Shown here one piece after another: positions 1 through 9,008 of a DNA stretch of 64,000 nucleotides. Every line of letters starts with the position of its first letter. Position 1 is the first letter of the stretch. The position numbers and the translations under genes are program-made. Origin of the DNA: Clostridium gelidum (GTDB lineage: Bacteria; Bacillota; Clostridia; Clostridiales; Clostridiaceae); assembly GCF_019977655.1 (NCBI RefSeq), contig NZ_AP024849.1, positions 2,513,001 to 2,577,000 on the forward strand, in the 5' to 3' direction. The notes below the pieces were generated by a model that was given only the letters and a program-made list of their open reading frames with translations, was not told the origin of the DNA and did not search any database.

Positions 1-1440
1 AATAAAGAATTATACAAAGAGTTTAAGACTTATCCAGAGAAAGTGATTCAATTTGGAGAAGGGAATTTCTTAAGAGGATTTGTTGATTGGCAAATAGATA
101 AGATGAATGAAGAAGCAAATTTTAATGGAAGTGCAGTAGTTGTTCAACCTCAAGAAGGTGGTTTAATTGATATGTTAAATGAACAAGATGGTCTATACAC
201 CCTTTATCTTCAAGGTGTACAAAATGGAGAAGCTGTAAAGACTCACAAGATTATAAATAGTATAAGTAGAGGAATTAATCCATATAGAAATTATAATGAG
301 TACTTAAAACTTGGAGAAAATCCAGAAATAAGATTTATAGTTTCAAATACTACTGAAGCTGGAATTGCTTTTGATGAAAATGATAAATTAAATGAGGGAT
401 GTCAAAAGAGTTATCCAGGAAAACTAACAGCCCTCTTATATCACAGATTTGTAACTTTTAATGGAGATGGTACTAAAGGAGTAATAATAATACCTTGTGA
501 ACTTATAGATAGAAATGGTGAAAAACTTAAGGAAATAGTATTAACATATGCAGAACTTTGGAATTTAGGACAAGACTTTGTTAATTGGATTAATAAGGAT
601 AATACTTTCTGTTGTAGTTTGGTAGATAGAATAGTTCCGGGATATCCAAGAGATACAATTGACGAAGTTACGGCAGAGCTTGGTTATGATGATAGCTTAG
701 TAGATGTCGGAGAAGTATTCCACCTATGGGTAATTGAGGGACCACAATCTATAAAAGATGAATTACCAATAGAAAAAGCAGGACTTAATGTAAAAATTGT
801 TGATGATATGACACCTTATAGAACTAGAAAGGTTAGAATATTAAATGGACCTCATACAGCAATGGTACCAGTAGCATACCTTTATGGATTAGAAACTGTA
901 GGAGAATCTGTAGAACATGAAGTTATAGGACAATATGTTCATGATGTAATCTATGATGAAATCATAGAAACTTTAGATCTTCCTCATGAAGAATTAGTTG
1001 AATTTGCAGATGCAATAATTGAAAGATTTCAAAATCCATATGTTAAGCACTACTTAATGAGCATAGCATTAAATTCAATGTCTAAGTATAAAACAAGAGA
1101 TTTACCAAGTTTAACTGAATATTTAAAACGAAAAGGAGAACTTCCTAAAAAATTAGTATTCTCTCTTGCAGCATTAATTGAGTTTTACAAGGGTAAAAGA
1201 GGTAGTGAGGACATAGAATTATCAGATGATGAAGATATATTAGAATTATATAATGATTTATGGTCTAATTTTGATGGTACACCAAAAGGGCTAAATAAGA
1301 TTGTAACATCAGTTCTTGCATATGAAAAAAACTGGGGGATGAACTTAAATGATATCCCAAACTTAACATATGAAGTTACAAAATATTTAGAATCAATTGA
1401 AAGTTTAGGAATTAAAGAAGCTATTAAAATAGTTCTTTAG
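1..1440 (+). CDS. uxaB: Tagaturonate reductase (altronate oxidoreductase), 5' end cut by window edge
   Basis: Interconverts D-tagaturonate and D-altronate with NAD(H), the second step of galacturonate breakdown in the cytoplasm. The frame is open to base 1, and the residues before the GTG at 43 (ending YPEK, then VIQFGEGNFLRGF) match the family N-terminus, so only a few residues are missing. About 480 residues are visible, close to the usual length of about 480. The FGEGNFLRGF nucleotide-binding start and the KVRILNGPHTAMVP segment are signatures of the mannitol dehydrogenase/polyol long-chain dehydrogenase family. Uronate isomerase, altronate dehydratase and KDG enzymes downstream favour tagaturonate over fructuronate as substrate. 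Family assignment is firm; exact substrate is inferred from context. Confidence 0.9.
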   Translation, partial: NKELYKEFKTYPEKVIQFGEGNFLRGFVDWQIDKMNEEANFNGSAVVVQPQEGGLIDMLNEQDGLYTLYLQGVQNGEAVKTHKIINSISRGINPYRNYNEYLKLGENPEIRFIVSNTTEAGIAFDENDKLNEGCQKSYPGKLTALLYHRFVTFNGDGTKGVIIIPCELIDRNGEKLKEIVLTYAELWNLGQDFVNWINKDNTFCCSLVDRIVPGYPRDTIDEVTAELGYDDSLVDVGEVFHLWVIEGPQSIKDELPIEKAGLNVKIVDDMTPYRTRKVRILNGPHTAMVPVAYLYGLETVGESVEHEVIGQYVHDVIYDEIIETLDLPHEELVEFADAIIERFQNPYVKHYLMSIALNSMSKYKTRDLPSLTEYLKRKGELPKKLVFSLAALIEFYKGKRGSEDIELSDDEDILELYNDLWSNFDGTPKGLNKIVTSVLAYEKNWGMNLNDIPNLTYEVTKYLESIESLGIKEAIKIVL

Positions 1441-1533
1441 TAATATAAATGTAATAATAAGTAATTACTAATTATTGCAAAGAATTAACTATAAAATAGA
1501 AATCAATTAATTAATAATTAGGAGGAAAAACAT

Positions 1534-1956
1534 ATGAATTTTGATGAAAATTGCTTTTATTGTTCAAAGAATGAAGATCTGGACTCTTTAATGATTAAAA
1601 TTTGTGATTTGGACGTATCAACAGTATATCTATTTAAGGAACAAACTTATAAAGGAAGATGTAATGTAGTTTTTAAAGAACATAAAAGTGAAATTACAGA
1701 TTTAACAGAAGAAGAAGCAGCAACATTTATAAAAGATATTAGAAAAGTAGCTGTAGCAATTCAAAAAACTTTTAATCCAAATAAAATAAATTATGGAGCA
1801 TTTGCAGACACTATGAAGCATCTTCACTTTCATGTAGTACCCAAATATGAAGGCGGTCCATCCTGGGGGGAAACTTTTGATATGAATCCAGGTACGGTTT
1901 TATTAAGTGATGAAGAATATAGCCAATTAATAATAAAGATAAATAGTAATTTATAA
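1534..1956 (+). CDS. HIT-family nucleotide-binding protein
   Basis: A 140-residue histidine-triad protein. The catalytic triad is seen as H96-L-H98-F-H100-V-V in KHLHFHVVPK, and the N-terminus has a CFYC pair typical of zinc-binding HIT hydrolases. Such proteins hydrolyse nucleoside phosphoramidates or dinucleotides. A strong AGGAGG lies 8 bases before the ATG. It sits between uxaB and the sugar transporter in the same direction, but nothing in the family links it to uronate metabolism, so its role here is unknown. Family assignment is firm; substrate unknown. Confidence 0.85.
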   Translation: MNFDENCFYCSKNEDLDSLMIKICDLDVSTVYLFKEQTYKGRCNVVFKEHKSEITDLTEEEAATFIKDIRKVAVAIQKTFNPNKINYGAFADTMKHLHFHVVPKYEGGPSWGETFDMNPGTVLLSDEEYSQLIIKINSNL

Positions 1957-2079
1957 GGTTTAAAATATTAGATAATAATAAGCTAATTTAGATTAAAAAA
2001 TTTTATTAATAGATTTAAATATGCTCAAATGATGAAAAGCTTTTATTAAAAGTGGAATAATATAAACAGGAGGAAAAAA

Positions 2080-3504
2080 ATGAAAGATTTAGCTAATAAT
2101 ATTGATAGCAATGAATCAGTTAATAATACTTATAAAAGTGGAAGTACTAAATTAACATTAAAAGAAAAGATATCATATGGTTTTGGAGATTTTGGTAATG
2201 GATTTATGTTTGATTTAGGTCAAGCATACCTTACAAAATTCTTTATTGATGCATGTGGAATAGGGGCAGGCGCAGTTGCAGGTATTTTCTCACTTACAAA
2301 AATATTTGATGCTTTTATGGATCCAATTGCTGGATCAGCAGTTGATGGTAGAAAGAATATTGGTAAATCTGGAAAGTTTAGACCAATTATGATGATTTCA
2401 AGTATAATTCTCGGAATACTTACAGTTGTTACATTCACTATGCCTAATGTATCAATGCCAATCAAGATTGCATATGCATATGCTACATATATGATTTGGG
2501 GACTTGTGTATTCATTTACTAATGTTCCTTACGGATCATTAGCATCTGTTATGACAAGGGACGTTGAGGACAGAAGCCAATTAGCAACATATAGACAGGG
2601 CGGTTCTTTAGGTGCCCAATTAATTACAGGTGTAGCTTTTGTTCCAATACTTATGTATTTTAAAAATCCTAAAGTAGGATATCCAATAGCTGCTTTAATT
2701 ATGGCTGTTATAGGAGTAGGCTCATTCTATATATGTTTTAGAAATACTAAAGAACATGTAAAAGTTAACAGAACAGGTAATTCAGAAAAAGCAAGTGCTA
2801 AAGATTATGCAAAAGTTGTATTCACAAATAGACCACTTTTATGTTTAATTCTTATGACTGTATTTACAATATCTGCAATGAATACAAATAATCAAATGAT
2901 GATATTCTTTTGCCAATATAACTTGGGAAGTGTTGGATTCCAACCTATTATAAATTTCATAATGATTGGCTGCTCTGTTGTAGGAATTTCTTTAATACCA
3001 AAGCTTGTTAAAAGGTTTGGTAAAAAGAAGACTGCAATGGGAGGATTCATAGTAGGTGCTATTGCTAATGGGTTGAATTTTATAATACCAACAAACTTCT
3101 ACTCATTTGTAGTACTTGTTACTATTGGTTATGTAGCTTTAGCTATTCCAAATGGAGTTACTTGGGCATTCGTATCAGATGCTATAGATTATGGTGAATG
3201 GCATACTGGAATAAGAAAAGAAGGTATTACATATGCTGCATTTAATTTTTCGAGAAAAATTGCTCAATCTGTAGCTGCTCTTATTAGTGCGGGAGTACTA
3301 GGGTTAACAGGATATGTAGCCAATGCTCAACAAAGTGCAACAACTCTACTGGGAATAAAAGGTGCGATGACAATATATCCAGCATTTGCTTTAGCTGTTG
3401 CAGCTATCGTGGTTGGTTTATTATATAATTTACCAGATGATAAGTACATAAAGATAGCAAAAGACTTAGAAGAAGGAAAATGGGAAAAAGGTATTATAGA
3501 ATAA
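2080..3504 (+). CDS. GPH-family (glycoside-pentoside-hexuronide) cation symporter, probable galacturonate importer
   Basis: A 474-residue polytopic membrane protein of the MFS_2/GPH family, with about twelve hydrophobic segments. The N-terminal block KEKISYGFGDFGNGFMFDL and the loop DPIAGSAVDGRKNIGKSGKFRP are typical of MelB/UidB-like cation-coupled sugar transporters, as is the later AFVSDAIDYGEWHTGIRKEG block. The family imports glycosides, pentosides and hexuronides with Na+ or H+. Lying between uxaB and uxaC, it is the obvious uptake route for the uronate used by the cluster. The ribosome site AGGAGG is 7 bases upstream. The exact substrate (galacturonate or a galacturonide) is inferred. 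Confidence 0.85.
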   Translation: MKDLANNIDSNESVNNTYKSGSTKLTLKEKISYGFGDFGNGFMFDLGQAYLTKFFIDACGIGAGAVAGIFSLTKIFDAFMDPIAGSAVDGRKNIGKSGKFRPIMMISSIILGILTVVTFTMPNVSMPIKIAYAYATYMIWGLVYSFTNVPYGSLASVMTRDVEDRSQLATYRQGGSLGAQLITGVAFVPILMYFKNPKVGYPIAALIMAVIGVGSFYICFRNTKEHVKVNRTGNSEKASAKDYAKVVFTNRPLLCLILMTVFTISAMNTNNQMMIFFCQYNLGSVGFQPIINFIMIGCSVVGISLIPKLVKRFGKKKTAMGGFIVGAIANGLNFIIPTNFYSFVVLVTIGYVALAIPNGVTWAFVSDAIDYGEWHTGIRKEGITYAAFNFSRKIAQSVAALISAGVLGLTGYVANAQQSATTLLGIKGAMTIYPAFALAVAAIVVGLLYNLPDDKYIKIAKDLEEGKWEKGIIE

Positions 3505-3552
3505 AGAACAATATAAAAAGCTGTTCTCGTTACCATATAAAAGACCTATTAT

Positions 3553-3566
3553 TGTTAACGTAAACA
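3553..3566. promoter_or_regulatory. LacI/CcpA-type operator candidate upstream of uxaC
   Basis: TGTTAACGTAAACA lies about 55 bases before uxaC. It has the central CG and near-palindromic arms of LacI-family operators, and matches 12 of 14 positions of the catabolite-responsive element consensus. It could bind CcpA or a dedicated uronate repressor. No LacI-type regulator gene is in the window. Confidence 0.4.
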
Positions 3567-3620
3567 GTAAGAATTAAAAACTTTATTAAATACTATATGA
3601 TGAAGAAAGAAGGGTTTAAC

Positions 3621-5021
3621 TTGAAAAAATTCATGGATGAAAATTTTTTATTATCAAATACTACAGCAGAAACTTTATATCATGAGTATTCAGAGAAAAT
3701 GCCAATTATAGATTATCACTGTCACATTAATCCAAAGGAGATTTTAGAGAATAAACAGTTTGCTAATATAACTCAAGTATGGCTTTATGGTGATCATTAT
3801 AAATGGAGAGCTATGAGAACGTATGGAATAGATGAAAAGTATATTACTGGAGATGGAAGCGATTATGAAAAGTTTTTGGCTTGGGCAAAAACTATTTCAG
3901 TAGCTATTGGTAATCCACTTTATCATTGGACTCACTTAGAATTAAAAAGATTTTTTGGTATAGATGAGGTGTTAAATGAAAAAACTGCACCAGATATTTG
4001 GGGAAAAGTAAATACTATGCTAAATAGTGATGATTTTACCGTAAGAGAGCTTATTAAAAAATCTAATGTAAAAGTTATATGTACAACAGACGATCCAATT
4101 GATTCACTTGAATATCATTTAGCAATTAAGGAAGATAAAAGTTTTAACGTGAAAGTTTTACCAGCTTTTAGACCTGATAAAGCCTTAGGAATTAATAAGG
4201 AAACCTTTAAGGAATGGTTCGGAAAATTAGAAGAAGTTACTGGTGGAAAAATAGCTTCTTATGATCAATATTTAGAAGCTTTAAAGAAAAGAGTTGAATT
4301 TTTCCATGAAGTTGGATGTAGAGTTTCAGACCATGCATTAGATTTTGTTCCAGTTGGAAATGCTTCAATTGAAGAAGTAAGAAAAATATTTACTAAAGTA
4401 CTAGCAGATGGCCAAGTATCATTTGAAGATGAAAATAAATTCAGAGCATTTACATTAAAATATATAAGTAAATTATATCACGATTTGAATTGGACAATGC
4501 AATTACACATGAATTGTGTAAGAGATAACAATACAAAAATGTTTAATAAGCTTGGAGCAGATACTGGATTTGACTCCCTTAATGATACAGAAGTGGCAGT
4601 ACCACTTTCAAGATTATTAGATTCTTTAAAAAATGAAGATGCACTTCCAAAGACAATAATTTATAGTTTGAATCCAAATGATAATGCAACTATTGGAACA
4701 TTAATTGGATGTTTCCAAGGAGATAATATAAAAGGTAAAATTCAATTTGGATCAGCTTGGTGGTTTAATGATCATAAGATTGGTATGCAAGAACAAATTA
4801 GATCATTAGCTAACTTAGGACTTTTAAGTGCCTTCGTAGGAATGCTTACAGATTCAAGAAGTTTCTTATCATATACAAGACATGAATATTTCAGAAGAAT
4901 TCTTTGTAATATAATTGGAGAATGGGTTGAAAATGGTGAATTTCCTAATGATGTAGAAGTTCTGGGAAAAATTGTAGCAGATATAAGCTATAATAATGCT
5001 GAAAAATATTTTAACTTTTAA
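3621..5021 (+). CDS. uxaC: Uronate isomerase (glucuronate/galacturonate isomerase)
   Basis: Isomerises D-galacturonate to D-tagaturonate, the first step of the pathway. It belongs to the amidohydrolase superfamily, and the N-terminal metal motif DYHCH is visible (H33, H35 in this numbering). I chose the TTG at 3621, giving 466 residues: a GAAGGG ribosome site lies just upstream, and the protein then begins MKKFMDENFLL, which aligns with known UxaC N-termini. An in-frame ATG at 3597 would add eight residues without a good ribosome site. The gene is 39 bases from eda and most likely cotranscribed with eda and kdgK. Confidence 0.92.
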   Translation: MKKFMDENFLLSNTTAETLYHEYSEKMPIIDYHCHINPKEILENKQFANITQVWLYGDHYKWRAMRTYGIDEKYITGDGSDYEKFLAWAKTISVAIGNPLYHWTHLELKRFFGIDEVLNEKTAPDIWGKVNTMLNSDDFTVRELIKKSNVKVICTTDDPIDSLEYHLAIKEDKSFNVKVLPAFRPDKALGINKETFKEWFGKLEEVTGGKIASYDQYLEALKKRVEFFHEVGCRVSDHALDFVPVGNASIEEVRKIFTKVLADGQVSFEDENKFRAFTLKYISKLYHDLNWTMQLHMNCVRDNNTKMFNKLGADTGFDSLNDTEVAVPLSRLLDSLKNEDALPKTIIYSLNPNDNATIGTLIGCFQGDNIKGKIQFGSAWWFNDHKIGMQEQIRSLANLGLLSAFVGMLTDSRSFLSYTRHEYFRRILCNIIGEWVENGEFPNDVEVLGKIVADISYNNAEKYFNF

Positions 5022-5060
5022 TTAGAAATAAAATGGAAAAATTTAAAGTGAGGTGCAAAA

Positions 5061-5708
5061 ATGAGAAGAGAAGAAGTATTAAAAAGAATAACAGATGCTG
5101 GTGTTGTTGCAGTAATTAGAGGAGATTCTAAAGATGAAGCAATTAAAATTGTAGATGCAGTATCAAAAGGTGGAATAAAAATTATGGAACTTACAATGAC
5201 AGTTCCAAACCCTATAGATGTAATTAAAGAAGTAGCAGAAAAATACAAAGGAACAGATATAATTGTTGGAGCAGGAACTGTGTTAGATACTGAAACAGCT
5301 AGAGCGTGTATCTTAGCTGGAGCTCAATTTATTGTAAGTCCAAGCCTAGACGTTGATACATTAAAACTTTGCAATAGGTATAAAATTGCAGTAATGCCCG
5401 GAGTAATGACTGTTAAAGATGCGATTACTGCTTTTGAATATGGTATTGACGTAGTTAAAATATTCCCAGCTAATCTTTATGGACCATCTGTAATTAAATC
5501 ATTTAAGGGACCTCTTCCTCAAGGTGATTTTATGCCAACAGGTGGAGTTACGGTAGCTAACTTACATGAATGGATAGAAGCCGGTGCAGTAGCTGTTGGA
5601 ACTGGTGGAGATTTAACTAAAGGAGCTAAAACTGGCGATTATGAATTAGTTAAAAAAACTGCTAGAGAATTTGTTGAAGCATATAAAAGGGCAAAGGAGA
5701 AGAAGTAA
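5061..5708 (+). CDS. eda: KDPG/KHG aldolase
   Basis: A class I aldolase of 215 residues that cleaves 2-keto-3-deoxy-6-phosphogluconate to pyruvate and glyceraldehyde-3-phosphate, the last step of this pathway. The catalytic Glu (E43 in MELTMTVPN) and Schiff-base Lys (K133 in VVKIFPA) are both present, with the GAGTVLD and PTGGV phosphate-binding segments. GAGGTG precedes the ATG. The next gene, kdgK, starts one base after the stop, so the two are tightly coupled. Confidence 0.95.
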   Translation: MRREEVLKRITDAGVVAVIRGDSKDEAIKIVDAVSKGGIKIMELTMTVPNPIDVIKEVAEKYKGTDIIVGAGTVLDTETARACILAGAQFIVSPSLDVDTLKLCNRYKIAVMPGVMTVKDAITAFEYGIDVVKIFPANLYGPSVIKSFKGPLPQGDFMPTGGVTVANLHEWIEAGAVAVGTGGDLTKGAKTGDYELVKKTAREFVEAYKRAKEKK

Positions 5709-5709
5709 T

Positions 5710-6660
5710 ATGGATGTTGTAACATTTGGAGAGTCAATGGTTGTTTTTAAGCCTAATATTAATGGGCCATTAAGGCATGTTCATACTTTTACTAAGTCTC
5801 TTGGTGGAGCTGAATCAAATGTTGCTACTGCAATAGTTAAACTTAATCACAGTGTTGGCTGGTTTTCAAAAGTATCAGATGATGAATTTGGAAGGTTTGT
5901 TATAGATTCTGTAAGAGCAGAAGGCGTAGATACATCAAGAGTAATAGTTGATAAAGAAAGAAGTACAGGCTTGCTTTTTAAAGAGCATTATCAAAGAAGC
6001 AATCCTAATGTATATTATTATAGAAAAAATTCAGCAGCTAGCACTCTTTCTGTAGATGATATTGATGAAGAATATATAAAACAAGCAAAAATACTTCATT
6101 TAACAGGAATAACACCAGCATTATCAGAAAGTGCTAGGGAAGCTGTATATAAAGCTATTAAAATTGCTAAAAATAATGGCGTTTTAGTATCTTTCGATCC
6201 AAATATTAGATTGAAATTATGGACTGCAAAAGAAGCTAAAAAAGTTTTAGTTGATATAGCAAACAAGGCAGATATAGTAATGCCAGGATTGGATGAAGCA
6301 GAACTTCTACTAGGATTAACTAATAAAGACGAGGTTTGTGACTATTTTTTAGGAAAAGAAGCAAAAATAGTAGCAGTTAAATTAGGTGCAGAAGGCTGCT
6401 ATATTAAAAACAAAAAAGAAGGAGTCAAAGTTTCGGGATATGATGTTTCAGATTTGATTCAAGATACAGCTGGAGCAGGCGATGGCTTTGCAGCGGGATT
6501 CTTATCTGGATTTTTGGAAAATTTGCCATTAAAAGAAATTGGAGAATATGCAAATGGCGTTGGAGCCATGGCAACATTAGTTCAAGGTGATATGGAAGGA
6601 TATCCATATTATGATCAATTAATGGAGTTTATAGGAAAGAAACAATGTATAGAAAGATAA
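5710..6660 (+). CDS. kdgK: 2-dehydro-3-deoxygluconokinase (PfkB family)
   Basis: Phosphorylates 2-keto-3-deoxygluconate with ATP to feed KDPG aldolase. This is a PfkB/ribokinase-fold protein of 316 residues. The N-terminal GGAESNVA substrate-binding segment (about 32-39) and the C-terminal DTAGAGD motif with catalytic D258 are both present. The start is the ATG at 5710, with AAAGGAGAAG upstream; the open frame extends further 5' into eda, but MDVVTFGES is the family N-terminus. Specificity comes from the cluster. I see no clear terminator after it. Confidence 0.92.
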   Translation: MDVVTFGESMVVFKPNINGPLRHVHTFTKSLGGAESNVATAIVKLNHSVGWFSKVSDDEFGRFVIDSVRAEGVDTSRVIVDKERSTGLLFKEHYQRSNPNVYYYRKNSAASTLSVDDIDEEYIKQAKILHLTGITPALSESAREAVYKAIKIAKNNGVLVSFDPNIRLKLWTAKEAKKVLVDIANKADIVMPGLDEAELLLGLTNKDEVCDYFLGKEAKIVAVKLGAEGCYIKNKKEGVKVSGYDVSDLIQDTAGAGDGFAAGFLSGFLENLPLKEIGEYANGVGAMATLVQGDMEGYPYYDQLMEFIGKKQCIER

Positions 6661-6768
6661 CATATTTATAATTTAATCTTAATAAGTTGCAAAATGAGGG
6701 ATGTTGAAAGAAAGAATATTAATATAACAAAGTATAAAATATAATAATTAAAAAATAATTACTATATA

Positions 6769-6886
6769 TGAAGATAGTTAAAAATATTTGTTTGAAAAAA
6801 TAAATTTAAGTTGAATATATTCTATCTCTAAATTGAATATGAAACAAAATAATAACCATGTTAAAATAAAATTTTAACTATCTTCA
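6769..6886. repeat. Pair of 15-bp inverted repeats 88 bp apart in the kdgK-uxaA gap
   Basis: TGAAGATAGTTAAAA at 6769-6783 is perfectly complementary to TTTTAACTATCTTCA at 6872-6886. The 118-bp unit lies inside the 399-bp gap between kdgK and uxaA and has no coding content. It could be a long-range hairpin in a leader or a small relic element. I saw no target duplication at its edges. Confidence 0.45.
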
Positions 6887-6955
6887 AATTATAAATTGTA
6901 GCAAATAAGTAATGGTATAAATAGATGTTCACATGTGCAAGGAAACAATGAACAC

Positions 6956-6983
6956 TTGACGATGTAAAATAAATAATTATAAA
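6956..6983 (+). promoter_or_regulatory. Sigma-A-type promoter for uxaA
   Basis: TTGACG (6956-6961) and TATAAA (6978-6983) are separated by 16 bases, about 80 bases before the uxaA start. ACGATG in the -35 region and CATCGT near 6992 form a short inverted pair flanking the -10, a possible repressor site. The rest of the 6661-7059 gap holds only AT-rich sequence and the inverted repeat listed separately. Confidence 0.5.
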
Positions 6984-7059
6984 ATATTGTGCATCGTGAA
7001 TTGTGTATTGAATTAATGCAAAATAGCTTTAATAAATATAAAGTTTGGAGGAATAACTA

Positions 7060-8547
7060 ATGAAAGAAATTTTAAAGATAAATGAAAAAGACAATGTTAT
7101 AGTAGCGCTTAGAGATTTGTCTAAGAATGAAGTAATTGAAGTAGATGATAAAAAAATAGAAATAAAAGAAGATATAAAAAGAGGACATAAAATTGCTATA
7201 ATGATCATATCAGTTGATGAAAATATAATTAAATATGGATATCCAATTGGGCATGCTACAAAAGAAATTCAAGATGGAGCTTGGGTTCATACTCATAATA
7301 TTAAAACTAATTTAGATGGCATAAAAGATTATACATTTAATCAAAAATTATCAGAAAGTTCAGAAAATGATGAGAAGATTACATTTGAAGGTTATGAACG
7401 AGAAAATGGAAATATAGGTATAAGAAATGAACTATGGATAGTTCCAACAGTAGGTTGTGTTAATGGAATTGGAGATAGAATTATTGAGAAGTTTAAAGAA
7501 GAAGTTAAGCCAGTAGGTTTAGATGGGATTGAGGTATTTAAGCATAATTATGGTTGTTCACAGCTTGGAGACGATCACGTTAATACAAGGACAATGCTTG
7601 GAAATTTAGTAAAGCATCCTAATGCGGGAGGCGTATTAGTACTTGGACTTGGATGCGAAAATAATACAATGGAAGATTTTATAAAGTCATTAGGAGAATA
7701 TGATAAAAAGAGAATTAAATTCTTAGTTTCACAAGAAGTTTCTAATGAAGTAGAAGAAGGCGCTATCATCTTAAAAGAGCTTTATGATAATATGAAAGGA
7801 GATACGCGAGTATCTATTCCTTTATCAAAATTAAAAGTTGGATTAAAATGCGGTGGATCTGATGGACTTTCAGGAATAACTGCAAATCCTCTGGTAGGTA
7901 GTTTTTCAGATTTTCTAGTATCTCAAGGGGGTACTACAATTCTTACAGAAGTACCAGAAATGTTTGGCGCAGAAACAATACTTATGAATAGAGCAAAAGA
8001 TGAAAATACCTTTGATAAAACTGTACATTTAATTAATGAGTTTAAAGAATATTTTATGGCATATGATATGCCAATATATGAAAACCCATCACCGGGAAAT
8101 AAGGCAGGAGGTATAACAACTCTTGAGGATAAGTCTTTAGGATGTACGCAAAAATCAGGAAATGCAACAGTTGTAGATGTACTTAAGTATGGGGAAACTC
8201 TAAAAACTAATGGGCTTAATTTATTAAGTGGACCTGGTAATGATCTAGTAGCAGCATCTGCCCTAGCGTCTGCTGGATGCCATATTGTATTGTTCACAAC
8301 AGGTAGAGGAACTCCATTTGGTACTTTTGTTCCTACAATTAAGATATCAACAAATACAGCACTTTATAATTTAAAGCCTCATTGGATGGACTTTAATGCG
8401 GGATGCTTGGTTGAAGATAAAACTTTGGAAGAAGTAACAGAAGAATTGCTAGAATTTATACTTAAAGTTTCCAATGGACAGCTTGTAAACAATGAAATCA
8501 ATAAATTTAAAGAACTTGCAATATTAAAAAAAGGTGTTACTTTATAA
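7060..8547 (+). CDS. uxaA: Altronate dehydratase
   Basis: Dehydrates D-altronate to 2-keto-3-deoxygluconate, linking UxaB to KdgK. It is a 495-residue UxaA/GarD-type enzyme. The N-terminal SAF-like domain (about 1-95, with AWVHTHNIKT) is followed by the large domain with conserved Cys/His-rich blocks HNYGCSQLGDDH, LGLGCENN, LKCGGSDGLSG and SLGCTQKSGNATV, which hold the metal-binding residues of the family. GGAGG precedes the ATG. It has its own promoter and ends at a strong terminator, so it closes the galacturonate cluster. Confidence 0.93.
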   Translation: MKEILKINEKDNVIVALRDLSKNEVIEVDDKKIEIKEDIKRGHKIAIMIISVDENIIKYGYPIGHATKEIQDGAWVHTHNIKTNLDGIKDYTFNQKLSESSENDEKITFEGYERENGNIGIRNELWIVPTVGCVNGIGDRIIEKFKEEVKPVGLDGIEVFKHNYGCSQLGDDHVNTRTMLGNLVKHPNAGGVLVLGLGCENNTMEDFIKSLGEYDKKRIKFLVSQEVSNEVEEGAIILKELYDNMKGDTRVSIPLSKLKVGLKCGGSDGLSGITANPLVGSFSDFLVSQGGTTILTEVPEMFGAETILMNRAKDENTFDKTVHLINEFKEYFMAYDMPIYENPSPGNKAGGITTLEDKSLGCTQKSGNATVVDVLKYGETLKTNGLNLLSGPGNDLVAASALASAGCHIVLFTTGRGTPFGTFVPTIKISTNTALYNLKPHWMDFNAGCLVEDKTLEEVTEELLEFILKVSNGQLVNNEINKFKELAILKKGVTL

Positions 8548-8567
8548 AAAAATTTAAAATTAATCAA

Positions 8568-8612
8568 AATACTACTAAAATCAATATAAATTGATTTTAG
8601 TAGTATTTTTTT
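8568..8612 (+). terminator. Rho-independent terminator after uxaA
   Basis: An uninterrupted 18-bp stem, AATACTACTAAAATCAAT with its complement, has a 4-base loop and is followed by seven T. It lies 20 bases after the uxaA stop. Confidence 0.9.
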
Positions 8613-8660
8613 GAATAGAACTAAAAATATATTTTGGATATTTATAAGCAGAAATAGAGT

Positions 8661-8843
8661 ATGTATACTGTAGGATTTAAGCCAAATGTAATCAAATCGG
8701 ATGGATATATAAGTAAAGCAGTTAAACATTATAGTGATATAGAAATAGATTTTGAAGGAATATTTGTTGGATGTTTAGGAAGTACTATTAATAAGGAAGG
8801 AATTCTTTTGGAAGCGGTATTAAAATATTTAAATGATATATAA
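8661..8843 (+). pseudogene. Fragment resembling pyridoxamine kinase / PfkB-type vitamin kinase
   Basis: A 60-codon open stretch with no good ribosome site. The segment FEGIFVGCLGSTINKEGILLEAV resembles the FDxIYxGYLGS block of clostridial pyridoxamine kinases, preceded by a helix-like stretch (ISKAVKHYSDIEID) as in that family. The ATP-binding and catalytic C-terminal parts are missing. I read it as an internal relic of a lost gene. The match is from memory of the family motif and is weak. Confidence 0.35.
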
Positions 8844-8924
8844 AAATCAAAAATGGCCATAAATGACTAACTAAAAGTGAAAAACGAGCATTTTAATCTA
8901 TAAATATTAGGAAAATTAAATATG

Positions 8925-8987
8925 TTGAATTAATTTGAATTATTTTGAATGAAAATGCTTGATTTTTTTTGAAAGATAAGTTATTAT
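8925..8987 (+). promoter_or_regulatory. Promoter of the fructose operon with three phased TTGAAT repeats
   Basis: TTGAAT occurs at 8925, 8935 and 8945, exactly one helical turn apart. These are followed by a -35 TTGATT (8959-8964) and a -10 TATTAT (8982-8987) with a 17-base spacer, 22 bases before the regulator start. The phased hexamers are a good candidate operator for the DeoR-type regulator encoded next. Confidence 0.5.
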
Positions 8988-9008
8988 AAATACATAGGAG
9001 TGGTGATA

